DNA from: Torymus aiolomorphi
Taxonomy: Eukaryota; Arthropoda; Insecta; Hymenoptera; Torymidae
DNA length: 64,000 nucleotides
NCBI GenBank assembly: GCA_036365515.1
Contig: CM070877.1
Location: forward strand, 15,052,201 to 15,116,200
Reading direction: 5' to 3'
Shown here: positions 53,434 through 63,170 of the stretch, in pieces
How positions within the stretch are numbered: position 1 is the first letter of the stretch
Layout of the letters: each line of letters starts with the position of its first letter
The notes under the pieces: model-generated
The model's input: only the letters and a program-made list of their open reading frames with translations
Told to the model about the DNA's origin: nothing
Database searches by the model: none
Position numbers and translations under genes: made by a program

Positions 53434-54497
53434 GTGTGTGTGTGTGTGTGTGTGTGTGCGCGTGCGCGCGCGCGCATACGTCTGGATCTGAGCTTGTACT
53501 CGGTCGATTTTAACCGGACAAGTCTCATTTTTTTTATGATTGCGGGTCGAAAATCCGTTTATTGATTGGGCCGATACGTTTTTGTTTTATTTCGAATTTT
53601 CGATTTTTTCAAAATTTATTCTTGCTTTTTTTAATCATAGGATCGAGATATTTTAATCTGATGGGTAGCATTCGAAAGAGAATTAAAATACCTATATTTT
53701 CTAAAAAAAAATTTGTAGCTATCAAGGTTCTTTTGTTATTAACGAAAACGTATTTTTTTTTAAAAACCTTATAACTTCCAAACCAAACGGTCAATTTTTT
53801 TAAGAAAAATTATGATATTGCAGAATATAAATACCTATAATCTGTAAAAATTTGAATTCATTTTGTTGGTTAGTTTTTGAGGAAAAAACTGAAAAATGAA
53901 AAAAATCGGTTTTGTATCTCCAACGATTACGGGAATAAAATTGACTTAATTGCTTTAAAATTCCTTGTAAAGGTAGATTTTGGACAGTTCTCAGTCGAGT
54001 TCTTTGAGTAAAATAATTGGTCCATAAATTTGAAAGATATTTGAGGTTAAAATTTTTTTAACCTTTTTTTCAAATCGTAATTTCTGGAGAACGACTCTAT
54101 GTATCTGAATCAGATGGGTAGCAATCCAAAGAGAATTAAGATACCTATATTTTCTTAAAAAAAATAAAAAAAATTCCTAAATATCACGATTCTTTTGTTA
54201 TTAACAGGAACGTGTTTTTTTTTTTAAAAAGCTTATAACTCTTATAACTCCGAAACTAAATGGTCAAGTTTTTTGAGAAAAATCGTGATAATGCAGAATG
54301 TAAATCTGAATCACACGCGTATTGTAATCTGTAAAAATTTGAATTCATTTTGTTCAATCTTCATAAATAAATTTAATTATAATTATGTAATAAATGGTTG
54401 CAAAAATTATCAATTTTGTTATTAAAAATTAATTAAAGGAATCAGCAAATTAAGTTTGAGGAAGCCATGGGCTAATGAATTGGCAGCGGTTTTTTAT
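53434..54497 (+). repeat. X repeat copy 3, right half
   Basis: Continues (TG)n and (CG)n, then GGTCGATTTTAACCGGACAA, the GCGGGTCGAAAATCCG block and internal diverged repeats (AAAGAGAATTAARATACCTA at 53676 and 54129). It ends GAGGAAGCCATGGGCTAATG...GGCAGCGG. Together with 48700-48822 it restores one X unit. Confidence 0.6.
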
Positions 54498-54635
54498 AGG
54501 GATATAATTAAATGTGTACAGCTATCAGGGTATTGCTAATAAAGAGGGATGTTAAACTGGAAAAGGGTTCGGCTATCCCACATAGGCTCAAAATCTTTTA
54601 TTTTCGATTCTAATATTAGATAATAATTAGAGACT
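54498..54635. other. spacer, nothing recognised
   Basis: AT-rich DNA between the X repeat end and the GC-rich block. No feature was seen. Confidence 0.4.
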
Positions 54636-55022
54636 GTAAAGGCCTGCGCGTGTACGTGCGCGGGTGTGCGTGTATCGGTGTGCGCGAACGAGACATGAGG
54701 CGAGTCTCGGCACACCGCGTCGGCACGCATTGATACCCGAAAAGTAAACATCTCTCAACCTTGCGCGAAGGACAAGGCCGAGAGATGCTTGCGCGTGCCG
54801 ACGAGGCAGCAGACTGGCAGTATCGTTTCGGCCACAGCCCGAGGAAGTATTGCCTGTCCACGTACGCGCGTGAGTGATCCCGCTGGCAGAGAGTGAGTGA
54901 GTGAGAGGAGAGAGAGAAGCGCGCGTGTGTGTCGCGCGTTGCACCAGAGCTGCGCGACGGTGCAAGAGTGCACGAGCGAGAGATAGAGGGAGAGAGACAC
55001 CGCCGGCAGCCAGGACAGCGGC

Positions 55023-55062
<40 letters not shown>

Positions 55063-55367
55063 GACGCCGCCGGCGCGAGCCAACGCTGTGGAGTGAGAGA
55101 GAAAGAGCGAGAGCGAGGACCGAGATATTCGGCGACGGGCTCTCCGCGTCTTCGCCCACGCTACGTCGTAGGTTGCTGCGAGGTAAGTCCTAGCCAGGCG
55201 TTAGCGTGCTCTCCCGCAGACGACGGGCCTCCGGAGAGCGATCCCCGCGCGAGCGTGCGAGGCTCTCCGACGCGCGCGTGTGCGTCGATCGCGCGCGGCG
55301 ATCGACCAACGTCGGTGCGAGCCGCATTTGCGAGTGCGTGCGTGCGACCGCACGCACACGTACATAG
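54636..55367 (+). promoter_or_regulatory. CpG-rich promoter/leader-like block with (GA)n
   Basis: A GC- and CpG-rich island with GAGAGAGAGAGAGAGA at 55026-55058 and a textbook splice donor GCGAG/GTAAGT at 55182-55187 on the + strand. This combination is typical of insect gene promoters with non-coding first exons. No matching downstream exon is visible before the next transposon. It may be a captured fragment. A 188-codon frame across it (54901-55467) is Arg-rich, low complexity and continues into a transposon, so it is not called. Confidence 0.35.
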
Positions 55368-56215
55368 TACGGAAGCGCCTACGCGCCACCTTGAGACAAT
55401 AAGCCAAAGCGTGATTTGTAAAAAAAAAAGGGAAAGGCCTTGCCCTTTTTGCAGTGCTATTGTTTAATTTTTTTTCTTAAAATTCGTTTTCTCACATGAA
55501 TTAGCGTGTACCTCTAAATTTGAGGATATACTTCATCTTTTTAAGATAACTTATTAAGTTTTAGTACAAGTTTTTGTATATAAATCAAAAATATTAGAAT
55601 TTAAGGTTATAATAAGGTGAAGATTGAAAAAGAGAAAGGCCTTGCCCTTTTTGCGAGGGAAAAGCCGCAAAAGAGAAACGTCTTCAAGAGAATTGCTAAA
55701 TGCGTTTCACAAATTTGCTAAAGCGAATTCTAACAATTACTAAAATCAAGTTTTCAGTTTTCAAGTTCAGTTTTCAGTTTATATCTAATTCTAACAAGTA
55801 TAAATGTATAAGTGAATCATTTTTATAAAAATTCAAATTTGAGGTTAGTTTCAATAATTAATAACGTGTTTTAATGTATTATTACAGATTACAGATATGG
55901 ATTCAATCCATATCGGCGGCTTTTCCCTCGCAAAAAGGGCAAGGCCTTTCTCTTTTTCAATCTTCACCTTATTATAACCTTAAATTCTAATATTTTTGAT
56001 TTATATACAAAAACTTGTACTAAAACTTCATAAGTTATCTTAAAAAGATGAAGTATATCCTCAAATTTGAGAGGTACACGCTAATTCATGTGAGAAAACG
56101 AATTTTAAGAAAAAAAATTAAACAATAGCACTCCAAAAAGGGCAAGGCCTTTCCCTTTTTTTTACAAATCACGCTTTGACTTATTGTCTCAAGGTGGCGC
56201 GTAGGCGCTTCCGTA
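55368..56215. mobile_element. palindromic element, TACGGAAGCGC family, copy 2
   Basis: The ends TACGGAAGCGCCTACGCGCC and complement match 24800-26030. The arms of about 320-410 bp are nearly perfect (AAGGGAAAGGCCTTGCCC, CTCAAATTTGAGGATATAC). The centre near 55750-55900 is unpaired. The flanks show TACATA on both sides with one extra G on the left. Unlike copy 1 it holds no open frame, so it is a purely non-autonomous relative. Confidence 0.6.
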
Positions 56216-56496
56216 TACATAAAGCGCGGGCGCACCACTCGTATCGGCGCGTATAGAAAGTACGTGCCGCGTGTATTGAAGTTATTACGCCCGAGGGGCA
56301 ATAAACTCACAGTTTTCTTTTTAGATTCGAGTACGCGTGTGATTGACGCGCCCTTCCCTTTCCTTTTCCAAGTCGGTGGCGCGGCGGTATAGAATAACAC
56401 CGGCCTCCGCGGGCGCGAGTACGCAGTAAAGTGTACAGAGTGTTGATAATAAACAAATATTTAAATTATACGTAACAATTGACAGTTTAAACGAAG
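56216..56496 (+). promoter_or_regulatory. 5' flank of the 56497 receptor, mostly replaced
   Basis: Only the last about 65 bp before the ATG (GTGTTGATAATAAACAAATA to AACGAAG) match the other type 2 flanks (39328-39391). The conserved block and the small open frame are absent. Sequence left of about 56430 is unrelated and GC-richer. Confidence 0.45.
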
Positions 56497-58870
56497 ATGA
56501 AACCATTCGAACTAACGTACAAATTGTTGACACTGTGTGGTGTCTGGAGACCAACAAGTTTTTCAACAACATGGGATGCTACACTTTTTCGATTATACAG
56601 ACTTTTTGCAGTTCCCGTGCCATATTTAATAAATGTTGGTCTACTAGCCAGACTTATTTTAGATGAGTTATCCCCAAGAGATCTTTCAGATACTTTTTTT
56701 TCATACATTATTACTTCTTGTATTTGCCTTAAGTCGTATTTCTTCCTTCGCCATCAAAAAGACGTCATAAATCTGTCTAATATGCTTTGGTCCAAGTATT
56801 CTACTCCAGTCAATGAAATCGAAATGGCAATCCGCAAAGAATGTTATCAACTTATAAGGTTTCGAATTGTTTAGAATTTACTTGCTATGAAATATTTGTA
56901 GACCAAATGCATCTCATATCGAACAACCAGAGTATGCCTATATCACCGACCAATTTTGTTTTAAAGTATGTTATTATGTCTTAAAATGGTTTGGCACATA
57001 TTTTTTTCAGATTTCGAGTGCACTAAAAATGCATCGATTATGCGCTCTTCAAATAGTCCAGTAAAGGAAGGGGTGAAATCGACATGTCGTGTAGACAGCT
57101 ACATTTTGAATATTTGGTATAACACACCGTCTAAAAACGATGGTAAAAAATTCAGCATCCAAAAACGCCGGTGTCACCCCTAATTTAGCCAAAAAAAACA
57201 CCCCCGGAAACGGTTTTTCGGAAAAGTTGTAGAGCGTGAAATTTTACACAAGAATGATCTATCACTTTTTTTTTTTTTATAAAATTATGTTTGGGGAAAG
57301 AAGGCAGAAGTTGCAAACTGCGAACGCGTTGGCGTTGCGCTTCGGCCGCGCTCGGCAGTGCTCGGATGAATTCGGCGATTGTGGCTGTGTTATGATGCCG
57401 CAGCCGCGCGGCCAGGCCCCGCCTCCCTTCTCGCTCGGGCGCTCGCGGTTTGCAACTTCTCCGTGCTTTTCTCAAGCTTAATTTTATCAAAAACTATCGT
57501 TCATTTGGCGCGCTACGCGCGCCCTCTCTTCGCTGTTTCTTGATTTCTTTCGAGTTTCGAGATCGATTCGAGATTTCGAGATACCTCGCAGAAACGCTCG
57601 AAAACCGAAGGAATCTCGATCGCTCAATTTATATTAAGGACAAGAAACTGATAGAATATTCTTGTGTTTTCGGGGGTGTTTTTTTGCCAAATTAAGGATG
57701 ATGCCGGCGTTTTTGGATGCTGCATTTTTTACCATTGTTTTTAGACGGTGTGTTTTACAAAATATCCAAAATGCAGCTGTCTACCCGACATGTCGATTTC
57801 AGCCCTTCGTTTACTGGACTAAAAATTGCTTCAAAATCCTGACTTTGAACATTTTTTTTTCAAGGTTATTTTTAAACTGATCTTGTTCCAGAAGTTTTTT
57901 AATCCTCTGAGTAAGCAATGCACTCAATTACTCAGTTTATGCATTCTTTGAGACCCTTGCAAGACCCTGCAAATTGCAGTTTTCTAAAAAACCTCCTTCT
58001 TTCACCTAAAATTTTAGAGAGATTGTAATAAATAGCTATCAAACCATGTATGGCAGATCAACTATTTTTCCCGAGGAAGGAGAAAAATAAAATAAAATAA
58101 AAAACTACAAATTTGGTATGCCTTGCAGTTCTAGATTATCCCATTAAAATCCGTTCAGAAAAACTGAGATCTCGAGACTCGCACACACACGTGAGCGCAC
58201 ACACCGACACACACACGTTTTTAAAAAATTTGTATTCCGGCTTCAAATCACTCGAAACACATTCACAACAAGTTTTTAACAAAATCTAAATTTTTACTAT
58301 TACGCTTCTAGGAAGATGCAATTTTAATGCAATCGAAGAATGAAAAGATACGTTTTAACTTATTTTAAGAGGAGAAAAACGTTCGTTTAATCCAAAACGA
58401 TCGGTGTACACAGGCCTACTCTGGCTGTTCTATTTAAGAGGATTCAAACTTAATTAAATTCTGAAACAGTCTTGTTTTTTTTTATTATGTACGGAACAGA
58501 TTTATCACGATGGGATACATAATTTTAGTCTGGATAACAGCGTCATTGTGGGATTCGGTACCATTGTTTCAAGATAAGAACCATAGGTCATTACCATTCC
58601 CAGTATGGTTCCTTTTTAATAATTCACAAGACAAAATGTTTTGGATCGCTTATGTACCAGAAGTTCTTGGTGTTTTTCTTTTTCCTACAATAGCTGTAGG
58701 CAATGATACGATATTTCTTGGATTTATAATTTTGATTATTGAACAGTTAAATTAAATCACACGAAACGCGTTAGAATGGCTGTTCAGTGCCAAATTCCGC
58801 AATATAAAATCGAAATGTTTGAAAATAAGTTAACAAGGCAACATGTTAGTCATCATTTGTTTATTTTGGA
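56497..58870 (+). pseudogene. odorant receptor, type 2, inactivated by a 19-nt net deletion
   Basis: Exon 1 (56497-56858, 362 nt) is open and close to the 39392 gene; it starts MKPFEL. Intron 1 is 1.64 kb and contains the shared repeats plus the 57055-57820 MITE. Exon 2 (58500-58870) is 371 nt instead of 390: about 21 nt around FLHHRLI are replaced by 2 nt, giving an immediate TAA and a frameshift. Exons 3-5 are absent; after about 59020 the sequence is unrelated. The new 5' flank suggests decay after the promoter was lost, which is an inference. Confidence 0.85.
57055..57820. mobile_element. MITE in the receptor pseudogene intron, with nested repeats
   Basis: Terminal inverted repeats of about 130 bp start GTCCAGTAAAGGAAGGGGTG and end with the complement of GTCCAGTAAACGAAGGGCTG. 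Inside are a GC-rich hairpin (about 57275-57495, TTGCAAACTGCGAACGC region) and the 150-bp repeat also found at 5589-5740. The empty site is visible in the sister intron at about 40395. Confidence 0.65.
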
Positions 58871-59158
58871 GTTAGTAAAGTGCATGAAGTATTATTTATT
58901 TATTTTGAGATTTTAAATCTTGGCCAAAAATTTTCTATATTTGGCTAAATCAGTTATGTAAAAAACGGCCCAGTTATGAAGTTAAAGTCTATAAAATTAA
59001 TGATAATAGTATATTTTATGCAGAGATCGGCATTATGTCCGCAAAATTTGTTCGAATACTCATATTATTTCATTAAATATTTGATGCAATGAAATAATTT
59101 TAATTAATAAATTTTTTACACGTAGGAATAATTTAGTCATGGCAAGGATATTATGAGT

Positions 59159-59785
59159 TATAACGAAGTTCCGGAATATAGTACGGATAAAATATGCACC
59201 GCGGTGCAGCGTATTCTATCTTGGCTCTTATTCTCGCGGATTCGCGTATCCCGAGCGTTTGTTTACACTTTTGCCGTTGTAAAGTCGCGTTCGATTTGAT
59301 TTCGACAGAACGACACAACCCCTATTCATCTGGATGCTACAGAGGCACCATCCCAGAAAGATGGATTTTCGAGCAGCGATTGCTTTGCGGCGTGCAGTGT
59401 CTGGATGCCCGGGGCTATAGGCTGAACTGGACGGGACGTCGCGTCTATGCAGCGGGTTTCGACCAAGGATCGAGTCTCCTGGTTCTTCCTGGGGCTTTAA
59501 CGAAATAAACGATATCTCGAAAGACAACGGAAAAAATGATGGCCACAGTACGCTGAACAGCCATGTTCCCTTCGATTTTTCGAGATATCGTTTATCTCGT
59601 TAAAGCCCCTGGCAAGCGAGTATCAAAGTGTAAGTTTCGCTGACTTATTCAATATATCGCACAGCGAACCGCGGCCTTCTTGTCGGCGCAACGCCACGCG
59701 ATAAATTTTGTATCATTCTTTTTATCGAATAGACTTTGTTATTGTTGTATTTAACTCAATTTATTCTTTATTCCGTGTTATCACC
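59159..59785 (+). repeat. solo LTR of the gag-only family, + strand
   Basis: Starts TATAACGAAGTTCCGGAATA, like the element-strand LTR start TATAACGAGGTTCC. It shares CGAGCGTTTGTTTACA, CTTCTTGTCGGCGCAACGC and AATAGACTTTGTTATTGTT with the LTRs at 4108 and 43789 and ends near GTGTTATCA. A local inverted repeat around ATATCTCGAAA...TTTCGAGATAT (59510, 59575) is specific to this copy. No internal region is attached. The right border is approximate. Confidence 0.6.
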
Positions 59786-59989
59786 CTGGAAAATTAACCA
59801 TATTTTATAGCTAATGTGTTAATTAAATAGAAGCATTTTTAGCAAAAATCATAATACAAAAATAATATAATTCATCTAAAAGTTTTATGAAGTGTAAATG
59901 ACATAATTTATTTCGGATTGGTACATAATTATGAAATACAAGCAATATTCGTTTTTAGCCATAAATTTATGGCTCAAAACAAATATGTC

Positions 59990-60955
59990 TAGTGAAAAAA
60001 AAAACGAACTTGTTTGGCGCAAGTCTAGCTCCAGATGTCTAACACTAGTCTGGCAACGGCCACTTTCCTAGACAAATAACTTTTTGTTTGAAAAGTCTAG
60101 GAAAAATGCCAGTCTTTTTCCCAGACGAATAAAATTTTTTGTTCGAAAATTCTAGGAAAAATTCCTCTCGAAAATCCCAATGGAATTTTAAAATCCTTTG
60201 TACACGGAACACAACAAAAAATTTTTAATTTATAATCTTTTGCTCACTAGATTTAGTTTATCTAGATACCAACTTACGTTTTTAAGAACGTCTGTGTAAT
60301 CGGAACGGTGCCAGGTAGAGATAGGAGATGACCTCGGCTGGCTATGTCGACGTGAGGAATCTAAGTCTGTAAGGTCGCTCAAAACGGAGAGTACTAGACC
60401 TCCAGTTTTTTAAGTCCCTCAACGAAACTTTGCCGTCGCCGGTGCCGCCATCATCCTCGCGGTAGCACTACCAACTGCCTTTCATCGCTGAGCCACCCTG
60501 TATACAACTTGCACCTGTAAAGGTAATACCCACAAAGATTTTCATTCTTGTTATAACAAAAAGATGATATTTTTTGAAAATTTGAACTTATCTGATAATT
60601 TTTGTAAAAGCGCCTTCTTGCGAATTCTCACCAAAAGAAATTTTAACCAAGACACATCGCCAAACGTAATTAGCCAGAAGTCGAAACAACATGAAGTTGT
60701 TATATGGTTTGTTTTCGGCAATCTTAACAAATGTATTTATATATCCAAAACAAAGTATGTTAACTGAAAATCATCCGATAAGTTTAAATTTTCAAAAAAC
60801 AAAAAATTTAATTTGTCTGGGAAAAAGTCTGGCATTTGTCCTAGACTTTTCAAACAAAAAATTATTTATCTGGGAAAGTGGCCATTATCAGACTAGTGTT
60901 AGACATCTGGAGCTAGACTCGCGCTAGACTATTGCTAGACTAGACCCAATCAAAT
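59990..60955. mobile_element. non-autonomous element with about 100-bp inverted arms
   Basis: AGCTCCAGATGTCTAACACT and ACTTTTTGTTTGAAAAGTCT (60023-60125) return as complements at 60826-60918. TCTAG/CTAGAC words recur outside the arms. The AT-rich interior contains a 67-codon frame (60564-60767) without any recognised domain. Confidence 0.55.
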
Positions 60956-61242
60956 TTTTTTATAGCTAGCTTCTGTTTAACATTTCTACCTGGGCAGGGA
61001 TTTCATAGAAAATTTAAATGTGAAGAACCAATTCTAATTGTGCATGTTATCTATATTACATTATCTATTCGTCCAGACGTCGGCTCAACATGGAAAAGTA
61101 CTGGCGTGTACCCCCAAATGTCACTTCACGCTCTGCTACGTATACGAGAGTAAGTTGTGTGTAACAGTAAGATGATACAAAGCTTCCATAAGCACTACTA
61201 TACAGATCAGAGAGATGCAAATCACTTGAAAGTCAAGAAAAA
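60956..61242 (+). other. 5' flank of the type 1 pseudogene
   Basis: The last about 40 bases before 61243 match 2120-2162. The rest shows no feature. Confidence 0.4.
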
Positions 61243-62220
61243 ATGGAGTCATTAAACATATACTTCTGAACATTGTTTAGCTGTATCTATGGAAACCTAC
61301 CAAATAGCCCTCAAAGGCATCCAAAAGTTGTTTTACGTTTGGACACTCATATTCTTTCCGATGTCATACTGTCTATCTAGTGCACAGTAGTTAAGGATGA
61401 TTCTGATGGGCATAAGCTTAACTAACTTGCTGAAATATTGATCACATTTCGATAGATCTTTAATCTTTGTTGGAAATCCGTTAATTTTTTATCACAGTGC
61501 AAAAATCTAATGAATCTTACAAACATGCTGACGTGGGATTCTGCGTCATCTCAGGGCTATGATGAAATTCTTTCAAGCTCCGAACAATCAAAGCCTACCC
61601 TTCAAAATTTGGCAACCTTATAACAATGTATTATTTGTTACTTAGACGATTAGTGTACTATTGAACACTAAGAAGAGCCTGAAGAGGTTGGCAGACCGAG
61701 CCAACGAAACGTTGCTTCAAGTAACCAAGAAATTTTATGTTTTTGATTTCTTTTTCATCGCCTCCGTCAAATCGATCAACTATTATACAATACATAACAA
61801 TGTATTAATTTATTCATTTCTTTCAAGATGACTCAAATTAATCAAATGCCAAATGAATGAGTGTTTGAAATCATTATTATTATATAGTTTTTTAGTAATG
61901 AAAATGCAAAAGCAAAAAATATCCTACGATATTTAAAAGTAAAGAATTGAGTACGAAAGTTTTTTTAACAAATTGGGTTGCTTTGAGTCCAAAATCGAAC
62001 AAAAGAATTTGGGTGACCATACATTACTTTATCACAACCATACTTTACCATAGTAAAGTATTACATTAGTAGATTTTTTATTGTCTTATCGTTGGAGTTT
62101 TTTTTTAAAAAGTAAGTTATGTTTATCTTTGAGTTTTTAATGATTGTCTGAGTTACAATTTTTTCAGATAATAAACTTTCATATTCAACTTTTAGTTTAT
62201 TACGAACTGAATTAGAGTAA
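61243..62220 (+). pseudogene. odorant receptor, type 1, heavily decayed
   Basis: Aligns with the 2163-3705 gene. Exon 1 begins ATGGAGTCATTAAAC but has a TGA at codon 9 and further stops. At about 61570 it jumps into exon 2 sequence (TTTCAAGCTCCGAACAATC), so intron 1 and its borders are gone. Exon 3 is missing and a Penelope-type tail with a hammerhead-like motif sits in its place (about 61628-61800). Exon 4 (about 61938-62110) has lost its AG acceptor and exon 5 (62168-62220) its frame. Confidence 0.8.
61672..61718 (+). ncRNA. hammerhead-ribozyme-like motif with intact core
   Basis: Reads CTGAAGA (matches CUGANGA), one extra G, stem II GTTGGC/GCCAAC with loop AGACCGA, then GAAAC and GTT, with a possible short stem I from AGAGC and GCTTC. 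It is the best conserved of three motifs in the window. The short ACGT after GAAA is as in minimal type I hammerheads of Penelope-like elements. It lies in a transposon tail inside a receptor pseudogene. Confidence 0.6.
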
Positions 62221-62739
62221 TAAATTAACAAATAAAATGTTGTTATTCGTACTTATTATTGAATGCTTTATTTTTAATAAAAATTTGCATAGTGTTTTAT
62301 TATATACTTTTGTATGTACCTTTTGATAATTGTTTAATGAATTACCTTGTTCAGTTTAGTTTTAAGCTATTTAAAGATTCATATAGTTATTTAAAGTTTT
62401 ATAAAGTTCATTTTGTGTATTACAGTATATTGTAAGTTTATACATTATATTTAAAAAAGTATAAAAGTACTTTATATTACGGTTGAAAGGTCGTAGATTT
62501 TAAGTTGTATTTAACAATTTGAGTATTTAAAAAACATAAAATACAACATTAACTAACTTTTTTGTAACTTTCTAATGAGAACTTCCGATACCCTTACACG
62601 CTAAAACCAGACTGACCAAACCGTTTTTTCCCTGAGATTCGAAGGTACTTAAATATTCTTTCTGTCGCTATACCTTTTTGTCGCCAATTGTCACCCATCT
62701 TTATCTTTACCTAGTAATTTACACGTAACGAAAATATTC
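62221..62739 (+). promoter_or_regulatory. type 1 spacer and conserved type 2 5' block, copy 4
   Basis: 62235-62530 is the type 1 spacer, more diverged. 62535-62739 is the type 2 upstream block (AAACATAAAATACAACATTA, CCGTTTTTTCCCTGAGATTC, ATCTTTATCTTTACCTAGTA). Confidence 0.45.
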
Positions 62740-62951
62740 ATGTATTGTTAGCAGTCTATGGGTAAGACCATTGGAATAGTTGAACGAGACAACGGAACGT
62801 ATTGATCTGCATTGGTATTTTCACGACAAGTGCTGGCAGTCTATATTGGAATGTTGAAGCAATCGGATATGATTCTTTTTATGAATGTTATAGTACTTTT
62901 ATTATTTTATTTATACTTTTTTATATAATGAACATGTTTATTAAATTATAG
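62740..62951 (+). pseudogene. small conserved open frame upstream of OR, broken copy 4
   Basis: Homologous to 8968-9183 but has TAG at codon 4 and at least one frameshifting indel (GACAACGGAACG for GAAAACGACAC..). It shows that the frame is not required next to every receptor of this type, or that this copy is decaying. Confidence 0.55.
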
Positions 62952-63170
62952 AAATTTATTAATGTTTTTGTTTGTTCTTCTTTGATGTGAAAAATGTATT
63001 AGAAATTTAATTAATTTGTAGTTTACTAAAAAGAATTTTTTATTTATGTAATAGTATGAAAGTATTCACAAAGTGTATAGAGTAATGAAAATATTGCTGT
63101 GTTTTATGAGATTGATGTTAATATAATCAAGTACTTGAATAATACGCAACATTTGACAGTTTAAATAAAA

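Noticed and set aside
54901..55467. 188-codon open frame on the + strand
   Set aside because: Arg- and Glu-rich low complexity from GC-rich DNA and a (GA)n tract. It reads through a likely splice donor and into a palindromic transposon.
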